Origin: a bacterium UBP2_UBA5202
GTDB lineage: Bacteria > Edwardsbacteria > AC1 > EtOH8
Assembly (NCBI GenBank): GCA_002412795.1
Contig: DHVS01000016.1
Location: forward strand, 1 to 64,000
Length of the DNA stretch: 64,000 nt
Reading direction: 5' to 3'
A program made the position numbers and the translations under genes. The notes below the pieces were generated by a model that was not told where the DNA came from, made no database searches, and worked only from the letters and a program-made list of their open reading frames with translations. This document shows, piece by piece, positions 18,060 to 26,520 of this stretch (its first letter is position 1; every line of letters starts with the position of its first letter).

Positions 18060-19556
18060 TCAGGGCGCAATCTCCAGCAGCTTTTCCAAGACGGCGTCCT
18101 GCACCCGGCGGACCTCGGCCGCCCGGCCGGGATAATTGTTGAACATCATGGCAAAGCAGTAAACTTTGTCATCGGGGCCAAAGGCAAACCCGGCCAGGCA
18201 GGAGATCCCGGTCATGGTGCCGGTCTTGGCCCGGACCCTGACCTTGTTTCCGCCGCTCTGCATCCGGCGGTAAAGGGTGCCGTCCACCCCGGCCAGCGGC
18301 AGGGACTCCAAAAGCTCTGTCTGCAGCAGGGGATCGCGGTATAGCGCCGTCAGCACCTCGGCCGCCATCCGGGGATAGCACAGATTGTAGCGGGAAAGGC
18401 CGGAGCCGTCGGCCACTTTGAAACTGCCGGGGGCAAATCCCATCCTATGCAGGGTCTTTTCCACTCCGTTAATGGTGTCGGTCTCGGGTGAGGCGAAGGC
18501 AGAGCTGTCGCGGGACACCTGGCGGAAAAGCATCTCGGCGATGAAGTTGTCGCTTTCCTTGTTCATTTTCTGAAGCATCACATAAACCGGCGGGGAATTG
18601 TGCACCGCCAGGCGGGCCAGGCCTTCCGGGGTTTGGCCGATCCTGACCCGGCCGGTGAACCTGATGCCCTGATTTTCCAGGGCCCGGGCGAAAAGGGCGC
18701 CGCTGTAGAGGGCCGGCTCGGAAACGCTGAAGGAATTGTACTGCACCGAGTCGTCCTGGGGCAGGCGGCCGGCGAAGGTGAAGATGTCTGTCCCGTTGGA
18801 ATGATTGCGTTCGGCTTTGATCTTCCTTTTTATCCCCGGACGGCTGGTGGTGACCTGATTCTGTATCTTGATATAGGGCAGACCGGTGGCGGCGCTGACC
18901 GCGGCCTTTCGGCCGATCCTGGATGAGGGTCTGAAGCTTACCTCAAAGATATTCTGGTTGGCCGAAAGGGCCGAAACCGGGGCGTTGTAGGCGTGGGGGC
19001 CCTCGTCCCACATCCAGCCGGCCCCGTATTTGACGGTGTCCAGATACGAGGCGTCCACTATCAGGTCCCCCGTTATCTGAAAGATGCCCCGGGACTTGAG
19101 TCGGAAGGCCAGGGCCTCCAGGTCAGATGAAGAAAGCAGGGGATCGCCGAAACCTTTCAGGTAGACATCCCCTGGGAGTTTTCCATTGGTCCACAAAGAA
19201 CCGCCGTAAACCGCGGTCAGGAACTGGCGGTTCGGCCCCAGATCGTACAGGGCGGCGGCGGTGGTGAATATCTTGTTGACCGAGGCCGGGATCATAAGCT
19301 GGTCCTGGTTCTTGGCGTAAAGGGGTTCCGGCCCGTTAAGCTCCGACAGGTAAAGCCCGCACTGGGCCTGGGCCAGCGAGCTGTCGGCCAGCAGGGAGTC
19401 TATGCTTTGGGCCAGACGGGCGCGTTTGACGGCCGCGCTGTCCGGGGCCGCGAGAGCCGCAGTAGTTTCCGGCCTGATGACTGCCTGCCCGCCGCAGCCG
19501 GCAAAGGTCAGGCCCAGCAGGGCCGCAAACGCAATATTGATATTGTTGTTACGCAT
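18060..19556 (-). CDS. dacB: PBP4-type D-alanyl-D-alanine carboxypeptidase/endopeptidase lipoprotein
   Basis: Periplasmic class C penicillin-binding protein that trims or cuts peptidoglycan cross-links. The N-terminus has a lipobox (GLTFAGC, Cys21), so it is probably lipid-anchored, unlike the soluble E. coli DacB. Active-site motifs in order: SVNK at 92-95, SDN near 334 (KESDNFIAEML) and KTG near 443 (RAKTGTMTG). A large insert between the first two motifs is characteristic of the family. 498 residues. Confidence 0.9.
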   Translation of the reverse strand: MRNNNINIAFAALLGLTFAGCGGQAVIRPETTAALAAPDSAAVKRARLAQSIDSLLADSSLAQAQCGLYLSELNGPEPLYAKNQDQLMIPASVNKIFTTAAALYDLGPNRQFLTAVYGGSLWTNGKLPGDVYLKGFGDPLLSSSDLEALAFRLKSRGIFQITGDLIVDASYLDTVKYGAGWMWDEGPHAYNAPVSALSANQNIFEVSFRPSSRIGRKAAVSAATGLPYIKIQNQVTTSRPGIKRKIKAERNHSNGTDIFTFAGRLPQDDSVQYNSFSVSEPALYSGALFARALENQGIRFTGRVRIGQTPEGLARLAVHNSPPVYVMLQKMNKESDNFIAEMLFRQVSRDSSAFASPETDTINGVEKTLHRMGFAPGSFKVADGSGLSRYNLCYPRMAAEVLTALYRDPLLQTELLESLPLAGVDGTLYRRMQSGGNKVRVRAKTGTMTGISCLAGFAFGPDDKVYCFAMMFNNYPGRAAEVRRVQDAVLEKLLEIAP

Positions 19557-19591
19557 TTATCTTTCTGCCGGTGTTTCTGCCATTTAAAACA

Positions 19592-21067
19592 TCATACATG
19601 CCCGGAGCCGATCTTTGCCAGCCAGCCTTTGGCGCCCAGTTTTTCAAAAATTCCCCTGGCCTCCGCTGTTTTTTCAAGCCTGCCCAGGGCCTGCCCGTAG
19701 TAATAACAGGCTTTGGCGGTTTCCATCGGCTGTTTGAGTTCTTCGAAGATCGCTATCGCTTCCTGAAATTTATCTTCGGCCTTCTCTATTCGGGCCTGTA
19801 ACAGAAGGGCCTCGGCCCGGCCGGCTTGGGATTTCAGTTCTTCAGCCAGGCGCAGGGCATGGGCGGCATGCTCCAGGGCCTTCTGCAGGTGCGGCCCATG
19901 GGATGTATCGGCCATCTCCAATTCCGCGAAAGAGACCTCCACTCTGCGCACTATTTCTTTTTCCTGTATCTGTCCGGCTGTTTTTTGGGCACGGTCAAGA
20001 TATTCCCTTGCTTGCGGGAAATCAGACAATTCAATGCAGACAAAGCCGATGGTGTTGAGAGTAACTGCCTGCCCGTGGCGGTCGCCGGTCTCCTCTTGGA
20101 TCTTCAAGGATTGGGCGCAAAATTCAAGCGCTCTATTATAATCACCAAGCTTATTATGCACGTAGCCGAGATTATTGAGAGTTACTGCCTGGCCTTTCCG
20201 GTCGCCTATCTCTTCCTTTATCTTCATGGATTGGGCATAATATTCCAGGGCCTGGGAATATTTGCCGATCTTGCCAAGCATAGTGCCGATATTGCTTTGG
20301 CTGCTTGCTTGAACACGCCGGTCGCCTATCACCTCGGATATCTTCAAGGATTTGGCGTAATATTCAAGGGCCCGGGGAGAATCGCCAAGACTGTCATGCA
20401 CATAGCCGATATTGTTAAGGCCTAATGCCTGGCCTTTTCGGTCGCCTATTTCCTCATTTATCTTCAAGGATTTGATATAATATTCAAAGGCCTGGGGATA
20501 GTCGCCAAGCTGATTATATACATAGCCGAGATTGTTGAGGCTGGTGGCCTGGCCATGCCGGTCGCCTATCTCCTCTTTTATCTTCAAGGATTTAATATAA
20601 TATTCAAGCGCCCGGGGGTAATCGCCAAGCTGATTATATAGATATCCGATATTGTTGAGGCTGGTGGCTTGGCCAAGACGGTCGCCTATCTCTGCTCGTA
20701 TCCCCAAGGATTTTGTGAAACATTCAAGCGCCTGGGGATAGTCGCCAAACGCGCTGTACACACAGCCGGTATTGATGAAACTGTCTGCCTGGCCCTTTTT
20801 ATCGTTTAATTCATGATACAGCGCCAGGGATTCTTTTGCCGAATGCATCATGTCATCGTATTTGCTAATGCCGCCATAAATCTCGCTGACCCCAAAAAGA
20901 CAGTCTGCCAGGGATTTTTTGTCACGGCTTTTCCCGGATATCGCCAAGCCCCTCTGGAGGCCGTCCAGGGCCAGCTCGGGACGGCCCACCAAGCACAGCA
21001 CCTGGGACCGGTTCAGCAGGACGTGAATTACTCTGGAGTGGTCACATTTGTGTTTGTTGTTTGTCAT
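19592..21067 (-). CDS. TPR protein of the LGN/kinesin-light-chain type with near-identical 40-residue repeats
   Basis: Soluble 491-residue helical repeat protein. At least eight repeats of exactly 40 residues follow the pattern LNNIGYVYNQLGDYPRALEYYIKSLKIKEEIGDRxGQA, the GxxxxxLGxxxxALxxxxxSLxIxxxxGD form seen in LGN/KLC-type TPRs. At DNA level this is a 120-bp tandem repeat between about 20020 and 20830, which invites unequal recombination. Such proteins usually bind partner proteins. No signal peptide or catalytic domain is visible. The last 120 residues form less regular TPR helices. A second protein of the same type lies at 38454-39749. Confidence 0.85.
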   Translation of the reverse strand: MTNNKHKCDHSRVIHVLLNRSQVLCLVGRPELALDGLQRGLAISGKSRDKKSLADCLFGVSEIYGGISKYDDMMHSAKESLALYHELNDKKGQADSFINTGCVYSAFGDYPQALECFTKSLGIRAEIGDRLGQATSLNNIGYLYNQLGDYPRALEYYIKSLKIKEEIGDRHGQATSLNNLGYVYNQLGDYPQAFEYYIKSLKINEEIGDRKGQALGLNNIGYVHDSLGDSPRALEYYAKSLKISEVIGDRRVQASSQSNIGTMLGKIGKYSQALEYYAQSMKIKEEIGDRKGQAVTLNNLGYVHNKLGDYNRALEFCAQSLKIQEETGDRHGQAVTLNTIGFVCIELSDFPQAREYLDRAQKTAGQIQEKEIVRRVEVSFAELEMADTSHGPHLQKALEHAAHALRLAEELKSQAGRAEALLLQARIEKAEDKFQEAIAIFEELKQPMETAKACYYYGQALGRLEKTAEARGIFEKLGAKGWLAKIGSGHV

Positions 21068-21133
21068 TGGCCGTTAGATTGGATTTGGACGCCAGCCCCT
21101 TGGCGGATCGTCTTTTGGACGGTAGCCCTCTAT

Positions 21134-22540
21134 TTATACTACATATTTCTTCAGGTTTCCGGCTTCGAACTTTTTGACCTCCACCGCCCGGTTGGCAAAA
21201 CCATCCTTGCCCATCAGGCCGTAAGCGTAGCGCTTGCCCTCCTCCACCCCCGGCTGGTCCATGGGATTGACTCCGAACAGCCCGCCGGCGTAGGCGGTGG
21301 CCGTCTCCAGCAGGAAGATCATCTGGCCGATGATCTGAGGGTCGATCCGGGGAAGGATGAAACTGCAGTTGGGGCGCCCGTTCTTGGCCAGGGCCATGGC
21401 GGTGGCCCTTTGTTCGGCATTCAGCAGGTCCCCGAAATCGTGGCCGCTTAAATAGGCCAGGTCTTTTATTTTGGGGTAGCCTTTGGGAATGGCCAGGGCT
21501 GACCGGAATTTTTCCACCCGGACTAAGGTCACCGCCTTGTCCCGCGGCCCCTCGGCATAAAGCTGTATCTGGGAATGCTGGTCGGTGGCCCCCAGCGCCT
21601 TGACCGGGGTGGGACCGGTCTCCACCACCTCGTTCCGGCTGTTAAGTCTTTTGCCCAGGCTTTCGGCCCACAGCTGGCGGAACCAGTCGGCCAAAAGATA
21701 CAGGCTGTCGGAATAGGGCATCATCACGCTGATGCGGCAGCCTTTCTGATAGAGCAGGTACTGGGTCAGGGCATAGAGCCGGGCCGGGTTGCGCCAGGGA
21801 TTCTCCTCCAGGGTCAGTTTGCGCATGGCGGCCGCGCCGGCCAGCAGGCCCCTGACGTCCACGCCGGTCATGGCCAGGGGAAACAGGCCCACCGGGGTCA
21901 GCACCGAGAACCGGCCGCCCACTCCGGACGGGACCTCCAGGCTTAAAAGTCCTTCCTCCCGCACTATCTGGCGCAGAATTCCGTCCTCGGGGTCGGTGGT
22001 GATCACCAGGTTATTTTTCCATTTGGGCCCCAGCGATTTGAACAGCCACGCCCTGAGCCACAGGAACTGGGCGCTGGTCTCGGCGGTGGCCCCGGATTTG
22101 CTGATGACGTTGACCAAAGTGGTCTTGGGGTTTAAAAGCGACTGGATGCTTTTCAGTTTTTCCGGGTCCACGTTGTCCAGCACCCACAGCCGGGGCCGGC
22201 CCCTGAGCGTTTTTTTGTCCAGCTGGTTGTAGGTCAAAGGATTCAGGGCCGCCTGGACCGCGGCCGTGCCCAGGGCCGAGCCGCCGATGCCCAGCACCAC
22301 CAGGTCGCTGAATTTGCCCTTCAGCATTCCGGCCAGGGCCAGAGATGATTTCAGATGTTCCGGTTTTTCCGGCAGGTCAAAAAAATCCATCTTCCCCCTG
22401 GCCCGCTGGCGGAAGAACCATTCCGAGGCCTGGGCCGCCTGCAGACCAGATCTTTCGATCTCGGAATAGTGTATCCCAAAGTTCCCCAGCCGGTCGGACA
22501 TCAGGTTGTTGAAATCGAATCTGATCTTGATTTCGGGCAT
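21134..22540 (-). CDS. pgi: Glucose-6-phosphate isomerase
   Basis: Interconverts glucose-6-phosphate and fructose-6-phosphate. Family signatures: VVLGIGGSALGTAAVQAAL, NVISKSGATAETSAQFL, the GVGGRFSVLTPVGLFPLAM segment, and GATDQHSQIQLYAEGP with the catalytic-site QHS. The 468-residue length fits the shorter bacterial and thermophile-type PGI. It lies on the same strand as pfkA, about 1.5 kb downstream of it. Confidence 0.95.
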   Translation of the reverse strand: MPEIKIRFDFNNLMSDRLGNFGIHYSEIERSGLQAAQASEWFFRQRARGKMDFFDLPEKPEHLKSSLALAGMLKGKFSDLVVLGIGGSALGTAAVQAALNPLTYNQLDKKTLRGRPRLWVLDNVDPEKLKSIQSLLNPKTTLVNVISKSGATAETSAQFLWLRAWLFKSLGPKWKNNLVITTDPEDGILRQIVREEGLLSLEVPSGVGGRFSVLTPVGLFPLAMTGVDVRGLLAGAAAMRKLTLEENPWRNPARLYALTQYLLYQKGCRISVMMPYSDSLYLLADWFRQLWAESLGKRLNSRNEVVETGPTPVKALGATDQHSQIQLYAEGPRDKAVTLVRVEKFRSALAIPKGYPKIKDLAYLSGHDFGDLLNAEQRATAMALAKNGRPNCSFILPRIDPQIIGQMIFLLETATAYAGGLFGVNPMDQPGVEEGKRYAYGLMGKDGFANRAVEVKKFEAGNLKKYVV

Positions 22541-22560
22541 TTTACCTCCCTCCCCTGGTA

Positions 22561-22700
22561 AACAGTTTTCAGTTGTTCCGTTTACAGTTTGGCGTTAATG
22601 ATATTCCTGTCTCAGGCCCCTTGCCCTGGTTTTTCTGCCTTTGCCGCCGCTGGCGGCACCCCGCCTAGGCGGTGGCGTTTTCTGCCTTCGTTTTCCGTTG
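22561..22700. repeat. Spacer built of short word repeats
   Basis: Between the beta-barrel gene and pgi. Contains CAGTTTTCAGTTG and GTTTACAGTTTGGCGTT words, a TTTTCTGCCTT word, and a GC-rich inverted repeat (CCGCCGCTGGCGG..CCGCCTAGGCGG). The same word types recur at 26362-26520, 61840-62050 and 62770-62940. No gene seen. Confidence 0.6.
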
Positions 22701-22720
22701 GTTTTATTCCTCGTCTCCCC

Positions 22721-23794
22721 TCAGCGGGAATACTGCAGGGACATGGCCAGCATGTCCTGCTTCAGCCCATCCCCGGAGAACAGCCGGCTGGTGGCCGCGG
22801 AGAAGCTGAAGGTGACAGGTCCCGCGGTGAAAGACTGACCGGCCGAAAGAAAATACATGTCCTGCAGGCTGGGATAATTCTGGGTCAGCTGGGGAATAAG
22901 CGGCGTGCCCAGGGTGAAAAAACCGAACCTGACGGTATACTGTTCCGCCCAGGGCTGCATTTCGACCCCCAGCTTAAAGTCGGCCCGGCCCCGGTAGTCC
23001 CAGGAAACGTTCTGCCAGCCGGTGATGTCGATCTGCCCGGCCAGGGCCATGGTGGAATCTATCCGGTAACTGAAACCCAGGGTGGACAGGGCCGGCACCA
23101 CTCCGTAAAGGGCCAGGTCGCCCTCCCCCGGCTGGGGCAGGTAATCGGCCGTACCCTGCAGCCGGCACTCGGTGCGGATCCGGGTGAACAGCAGCAGCTC
23201 GGGATGGATGGTGATCTCTATCCCGGCGTTAAGGTTGAGGCCCGCGGCCGATCCCCGGGCGATCAGGGTGTCCCCCTTTTGCCAGGTTATGGAAGCCTTC
23301 CCCCCGGCCAGGGCCAGGCCGGCCGTCACCCCCCGGGATATCTGATAAAAGCCCCCCAAGGCGGCCTGGCTTAAGGTCAGGCCGGCCTGCTGTCTTACAT
23401 AGGGCTGCCACTGGTCGGGGAAACTCATGTTGGTATTCATGGGTTTGGCATAGCCCAAACCCAGCCCCCAGCGGCCGAAGTTCCAGGCGGCGGCGGCCGC
23501 GGCCGGCAGGGCCAGTGACTGCCCGGTGGTAATCAGCACGTGGCTGCGGCCCTCCGAAAGATATCCGGACGAGACCGAGGCCGTGGCCTTTGTCCCGGGG
23601 ACCTCCAGCCGGCAGGGGTTGCCGAACAGGGCCGAGGGGCCCCGGTCCAGACAGGCGGCCTGGCCGCTTCCCAAAGCCGCCGCGTCCAGCGGCTGGTAAT
23701 AGTTGTACTGCAGCGGCAGGGTCAGCTCGTATTGGGCGGCCCGGGCTGATGAGCAAAGCAACAATAATAATATGACCGAGGCTGTTTTTCTCAT
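22721..23794 (-). CDS. Predicted outer-membrane beta-barrel protein (PorV/FadL-like)
   Basis: Starts with a Sec signal peptide if the ATG at 23794 is used (MRKTASVILLLLLCSSARAA). The mature part of about 335 residues alternates aromatic and polar residues in short amphipathic strands, contains many GLGYA/GFFTLG/SFSAATS-type strand turns, and ends in the aromatic-rich SLQYSR, a common outer-membrane C-terminus. The early DAAALGSGQAACLDRGPSALFGNPC segment resembles the N-terminal plug region of PorV-like and FadL-like proteins. It may be a porin-type channel or a T9SS shuttle-like protein; sequence alone does not decide. The frame extends 12 codons upstream. Confidence 0.65.
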   Translation of the reverse strand: MRKTASVILLLLLCSSARAAQYELTLPLQYNYYQPLDAAALGSGQAACLDRGPSALFGNPCRLEVPGTKATASVSSGYLSEGRSHVLITTGQSLALPAAAAAAWNFGRWGLGLGYAKPMNTNMSFPDQWQPYVRQQAGLTLSQAALGGFYQISRGVTAGLALAGGKASITWQKGDTLIARGSAAGLNLNAGIEITIHPELLLFTRIRTECRLQGTADYLPQPGEGDLALYGVVPALSTLGFSYRIDSTMALAGQIDITGWQNVSWDYRGRADFKLGVEMQPWAEQYTVRFGFFTLGTPLIPQLTQNYPSLQDMYFLSAGQSFTAGPVTFSFSAATSRLFSGDGLKQDMLAMSLQYSR

Positions 23795-23829
23795 ATATAA
23801 AAAATAGTTATTGATCAGGTGCTTTACCA

Positions 23830-23935
23830 CAGAAAAACTGACCCCTCCCCTTCGACTAGCTCAGGGCAGGCTCTTGATCCCTCCCCCAACTGCGAATCTG
23901 CTTCGTCGCGCAAGCCCGGTGGGAGAGGGCGGATA
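23830..23935. repeat. Spacer with a short CCTTCG/CTCAGG element and a CCCTCCC hairpin
   Basis: Holds a 22-bp short form of the CCTTCG...CTCAGGGCAGG element (23849-23870), then CCCTCCCC and GGTGGGAGAGGG arms around a GC-rich loop. Nothing resembling a gene is seen between 23795 and 24062. Confidence 0.6.
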
Positions 23936-24062
23936 AGTTATGGTTGTTTGATTTGATGTTTTGTGCCACTTCGGCTCTGCACTTCGGCATACTCAGCGTG
24001 GCACTCAGTGCAGGCTTGTGTGATGAATAATCTGCGCAATCTGCGGATCTGATACCCCGGGA

Positions 24063-25157
24063 TCAGTCCCCGAACACGGCGCCGATGGACTTGGCCGCCC
24101 GGATCACCTCGGAATCCGGCTGCACCAGCCGCAGCTGGCCCACCGCCTCCTTGATCGGCACCGCCTCCACCTTCAGCCCCTTCAGGGCCGCCATCATCCC
24201 GAACTCCCCCCTGGCCAGAAGCTCCACCGCCTTGGCCCCGAACCTGGTTCCCAAAATGCGGTCGAAGGCGCTGGGGCTGCCGCCCCGCTGCAGGTGGCCC
24301 AGCACCGTCACCCGGCAGTCGATCCCGGTCTGCTCTTCGATGTCGTCGGCCAGCTTCTGGCCGATGCCGCCCAGCCGCACCGGGTCGGTGGACTCCTTGA
24401 TCAGCTTGCGGACCACCATCTCCCCGCCCCTGGGCTTGGCCCCCTCCGAGACCACTACTATGGAAAAGCGCCGGCCCTTCTGGTTGCGCTCGATGATCCG
24501 CCGGCAGACCCGGTTGAGGTCGTAGGGTATCTCCGGCAGCAGGATTATGTCCCCGCCCCCGGCCACCCCGCTGTAGAGGGCTATCCACCCGGCGTAGCGC
24601 CCCATGGTCTCCACTATCATCACCCGGTGGTGGGACATGGCGGTGGACTGCAGCTTGTCCAAAGCCTCGGTGGCGGTGACCACCGCCGAATCGAAGCCGA
24701 AGGTGACGTCGGTGGCGGCCAGGTCGTTGTCGATGGTCTTGGGGATGCCCACCGCCTTGATCCCCCGGTCTACCATCTGCTGGGTGATGGCCATGGTGCC
24801 ATCGCCGCCGATGGCCACCAGGGCCTCCAGCTTGGCCAGCTCAAAGTTCTTCCGGACCCGGTCGAACACATCCTGGTATTCCATCTCCCCCTTGGCGTTC
24901 TTGACCGCGTAGCGGAAGGGGTTGTCGCGGTTGGAGGTGCCCAGGATGGTGCCGCCCTCGGCCAGGATGCCGGAGACATTGCGCCAGTTGAGCTCGTGAT
25001 ACCGGCCCTCGATCAGCCCGGCGTATCCGTCCTCGATGCCGATCACCTGCATCCCGTGGTCGCTGATGGCGGTCTTGGCCACCGCCCGGATCACAGCGTT
25101 AAGGCCGGGGCAGTCGCCCCCGGCGGTTAAAATTCCGAAGCGCTTGATCTTGGACAT
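24063..25157 (-). CDS. pfkA: 6-phosphofructokinase (group III type)
   Basis: Phosphorylates fructose-6-phosphate in glycolysis. TAGGDCPGLNAVIR near the start, IGGDGTM at 116-122 and IPKTIDNDLAATDVTFGF from 138 are seen. The glycine in GGDG is the ATP-type residue (PPi enzymes carry Asp), whereas the Lys in PKTIDND is the residue of PPi and group III enzymes. This Gly/Lys combination is that of mixed group III PFKs, which mostly use ATP. 364 residues. pgi lies further downstream on the same strand. Confidence 0.93.
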   Translation of the reverse strand: MSKIKRFGILTAGGDCPGLNAVIRAVAKTAISDHGMQVIGIEDGYAGLIEGRYHELNWRNVSGILAEGGTILGTSNRDNPFRYAVKNAKGEMEYQDVFDRVRKNFELAKLEALVAIGGDGTMAITQQMVDRGIKAVGIPKTIDNDLAATDVTFGFDSAVVTATEALDKLQSTAMSHHRVMIVETMGRYAGWIALYSGVAGGGDIILLPEIPYDLNRVCRRIIERNQKGRRFSIVVVSEGAKPRGGEMVVRKLIKESTDPVRLGGIGQKLADDIEEQTGIDCRVTVLGHLQRGGSPSAFDRILGTRFGAKAVELLARGEFGMMAALKGLKVEAVPIKEAVGQLRLVQPDSEVIRAAKSIGAVFGD

Positions 25158-25224
25158 GAAAACCTCCCCGTTTACCGGTTTGCCGTTCTGCGTTTGCTGT
25201 TAAGTGCTCATTGTTCATTGAAGT

Positions 25225-26358
25225 TCAGCTCAGTATCTCCTCCACCAACTTCGCCACCTCCTGGGCGGCCCGGGGCCTTCCCAGGGCCAGGGCGTTCTTC
25301 CGCATGGCTGAAAGTTTTTGGGGTGAGGACAGTATCTGGTCCAGACGGTGTGGAATGTCCACCTGGTGCATGGCCTTGATTCCGGCCCCGTGCTCCAGCA
25401 GCATGTCGCTGTTCATGTCCTCCTGGCCGGGGATGGGGTTGACTATGATCATGGGCAGGCCGCAGGCCATGGCCTCGGCGGTGGTCAGGCCGCCGGGCTT
25501 GCTGATCAGGATGTCCGAGGCCCGCATGTACTCGTCCATCTGGTCGGTGAACCCCACCGGGATCATCTTGAACGGCAGCTGTTCGCGCATCTGGCGCAGG
25601 CGGCTTAAAAGCTGGCGGTTCTTCCCGGCGATGACCACCAGCTGGAAATTGGACCTGACCGCGGTCAGCGAGGCCACCATCTTCTCGATCGGCCCCACCC
25701 CGAAACCGCCGGACAGCATCAGCACTGCGGGCAGCCGGGGGGCCAGCACCAGTTTTTCCCGGATGGGGCCCGCCGGCTTCTTCCTGGCGAATTCCGGGCC
25801 CACCGGTATCCCCAGGACCCGGATCCGCTCGGACGGCACCCCCGAGGCCGTCAAATGCCGCCGGCTGTTCTCATCGGCCACCGAGTAATGTTCGCATTCC
25901 GGCAGGATCCAGTAGGAATGGAGCCCGAAGTCGGTGGTCACGGTCAGCAGCGGAGTGTCTATTTTGTCCTTGCGCTTGAGGTCGCAGACCAGCTGGGAGG
26001 CCAGGAAATGGGTGGAAATGATCAGGTCCCACTCCTGCTCCTTGATGAAGGAGGTGAACTTGCGGGTGTTGAGGGTGTCCAAAAGCCGCAGCAGGAAATC
26101 GGGGCGGTTCTGGCGCTTGAGGTTGTCCGAGGTGGTGAAGATGTAGCCGAACAGCAGGGGCTGTTTCTGGGCCATGTAAAGGTAGATGTCGTGGTAGACG
26201 GTCTTGTAGAGCAGGGTGGAGTATTTGAGCAGGTCGATGTGGGTCACCCGGTACTTCTGCTGGCTGTGGGGAGCCGAGGCCAGGGCCTGCTCTACCGCTT
26301 TGGCGGCCATGGTGTGGCCGGCCCCGGCCGAGGCCGAGATGATCAGGATGTTCTTCAT
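25225..26358 (-). CDS. MGDG-synthase/UgtP-like glycosyltransferase (GT28 fold)
   Basis: Probable processive or single-step diacylglycerol glycosyltransferase at the membrane face. The N-terminal ILIISASAGAGHTMAAKAVEQAL glycine-rich acceptor loop and DLLKYSTLLYKTVYHDIYLYM are typical of the MGDG_synth domain. The C-terminal half has the GT28 nucleotide-sugar motif DILISKPGGLTTAEAMACGLPMIIVNPIPGQE. 377 residues, no signal peptide. Substrate lipid and sugar are inferred from the family only. It lies 67 bases upstream of pfkA on the same strand. Confidence 0.87.
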   Translation of the reverse strand: MKNILIISASAGAGHTMAAKAVEQALASAPHSQQKYRVTHIDLLKYSTLLYKTVYHDIYLYMAQKQPLLFGYIFTTSDNLKRQNRPDFLLRLLDTLNTRKFTSFIKEQEWDLIISTHFLASQLVCDLKRKDKIDTPLLTVTTDFGLHSYWILPECEHYSVADENSRRHLTASGVPSERIRVLGIPVGPEFARKKPAGPIREKLVLAPRLPAVLMLSGGFGVGPIEKMVASLTAVRSNFQLVVIAGKNRQLLSRLRQMREQLPFKMIPVGFTDQMDEYMRASDILISKPGGLTTAEAMACGLPMIIVNPIPGQEDMNSDMLLEHGAGIKAMHQVDIPHRLDQILSSPQKLSAMRKNALALGRPRAAQEVAKLVEEILS

Positions 26359-26361
26359 GGT

Positions 26362-26520
26362 GTAGCTTTTGTCAGTTTGGCGTTTGGTGCTGGGTGTTTG
26401 GCGTTTGCAGTTTGGTGTTTACTTTTTGGTGTTTACTGTTTGGTATTTCGACGTTTGGTGTTGGGCGTTTGAAGTTGGACTTTTCGCTTTTGTTTTCTGC
26501 CCTCGGTTTTCGTTTTTCGT
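26362..26520. repeat. Spacer made of GTTTGG word repeats
   Basis: Nearly the whole spacer consists of variants of GTTTGGCGTTTGGTG, TTTACTGTTTGG and TTTTCTGCC / TTTTCGTTTTTCG words. It has strong strand asymmetry and no gene. It lies between the DegT gene and the glycosyltransferase start. Confidence 0.7.

Noticed and set aside
24294..25130. 278-codon plus-strand frame opposite pfkA
   Set aside because: Antisense to a clear 6-phosphofructokinase; composition typical of shadow frames.
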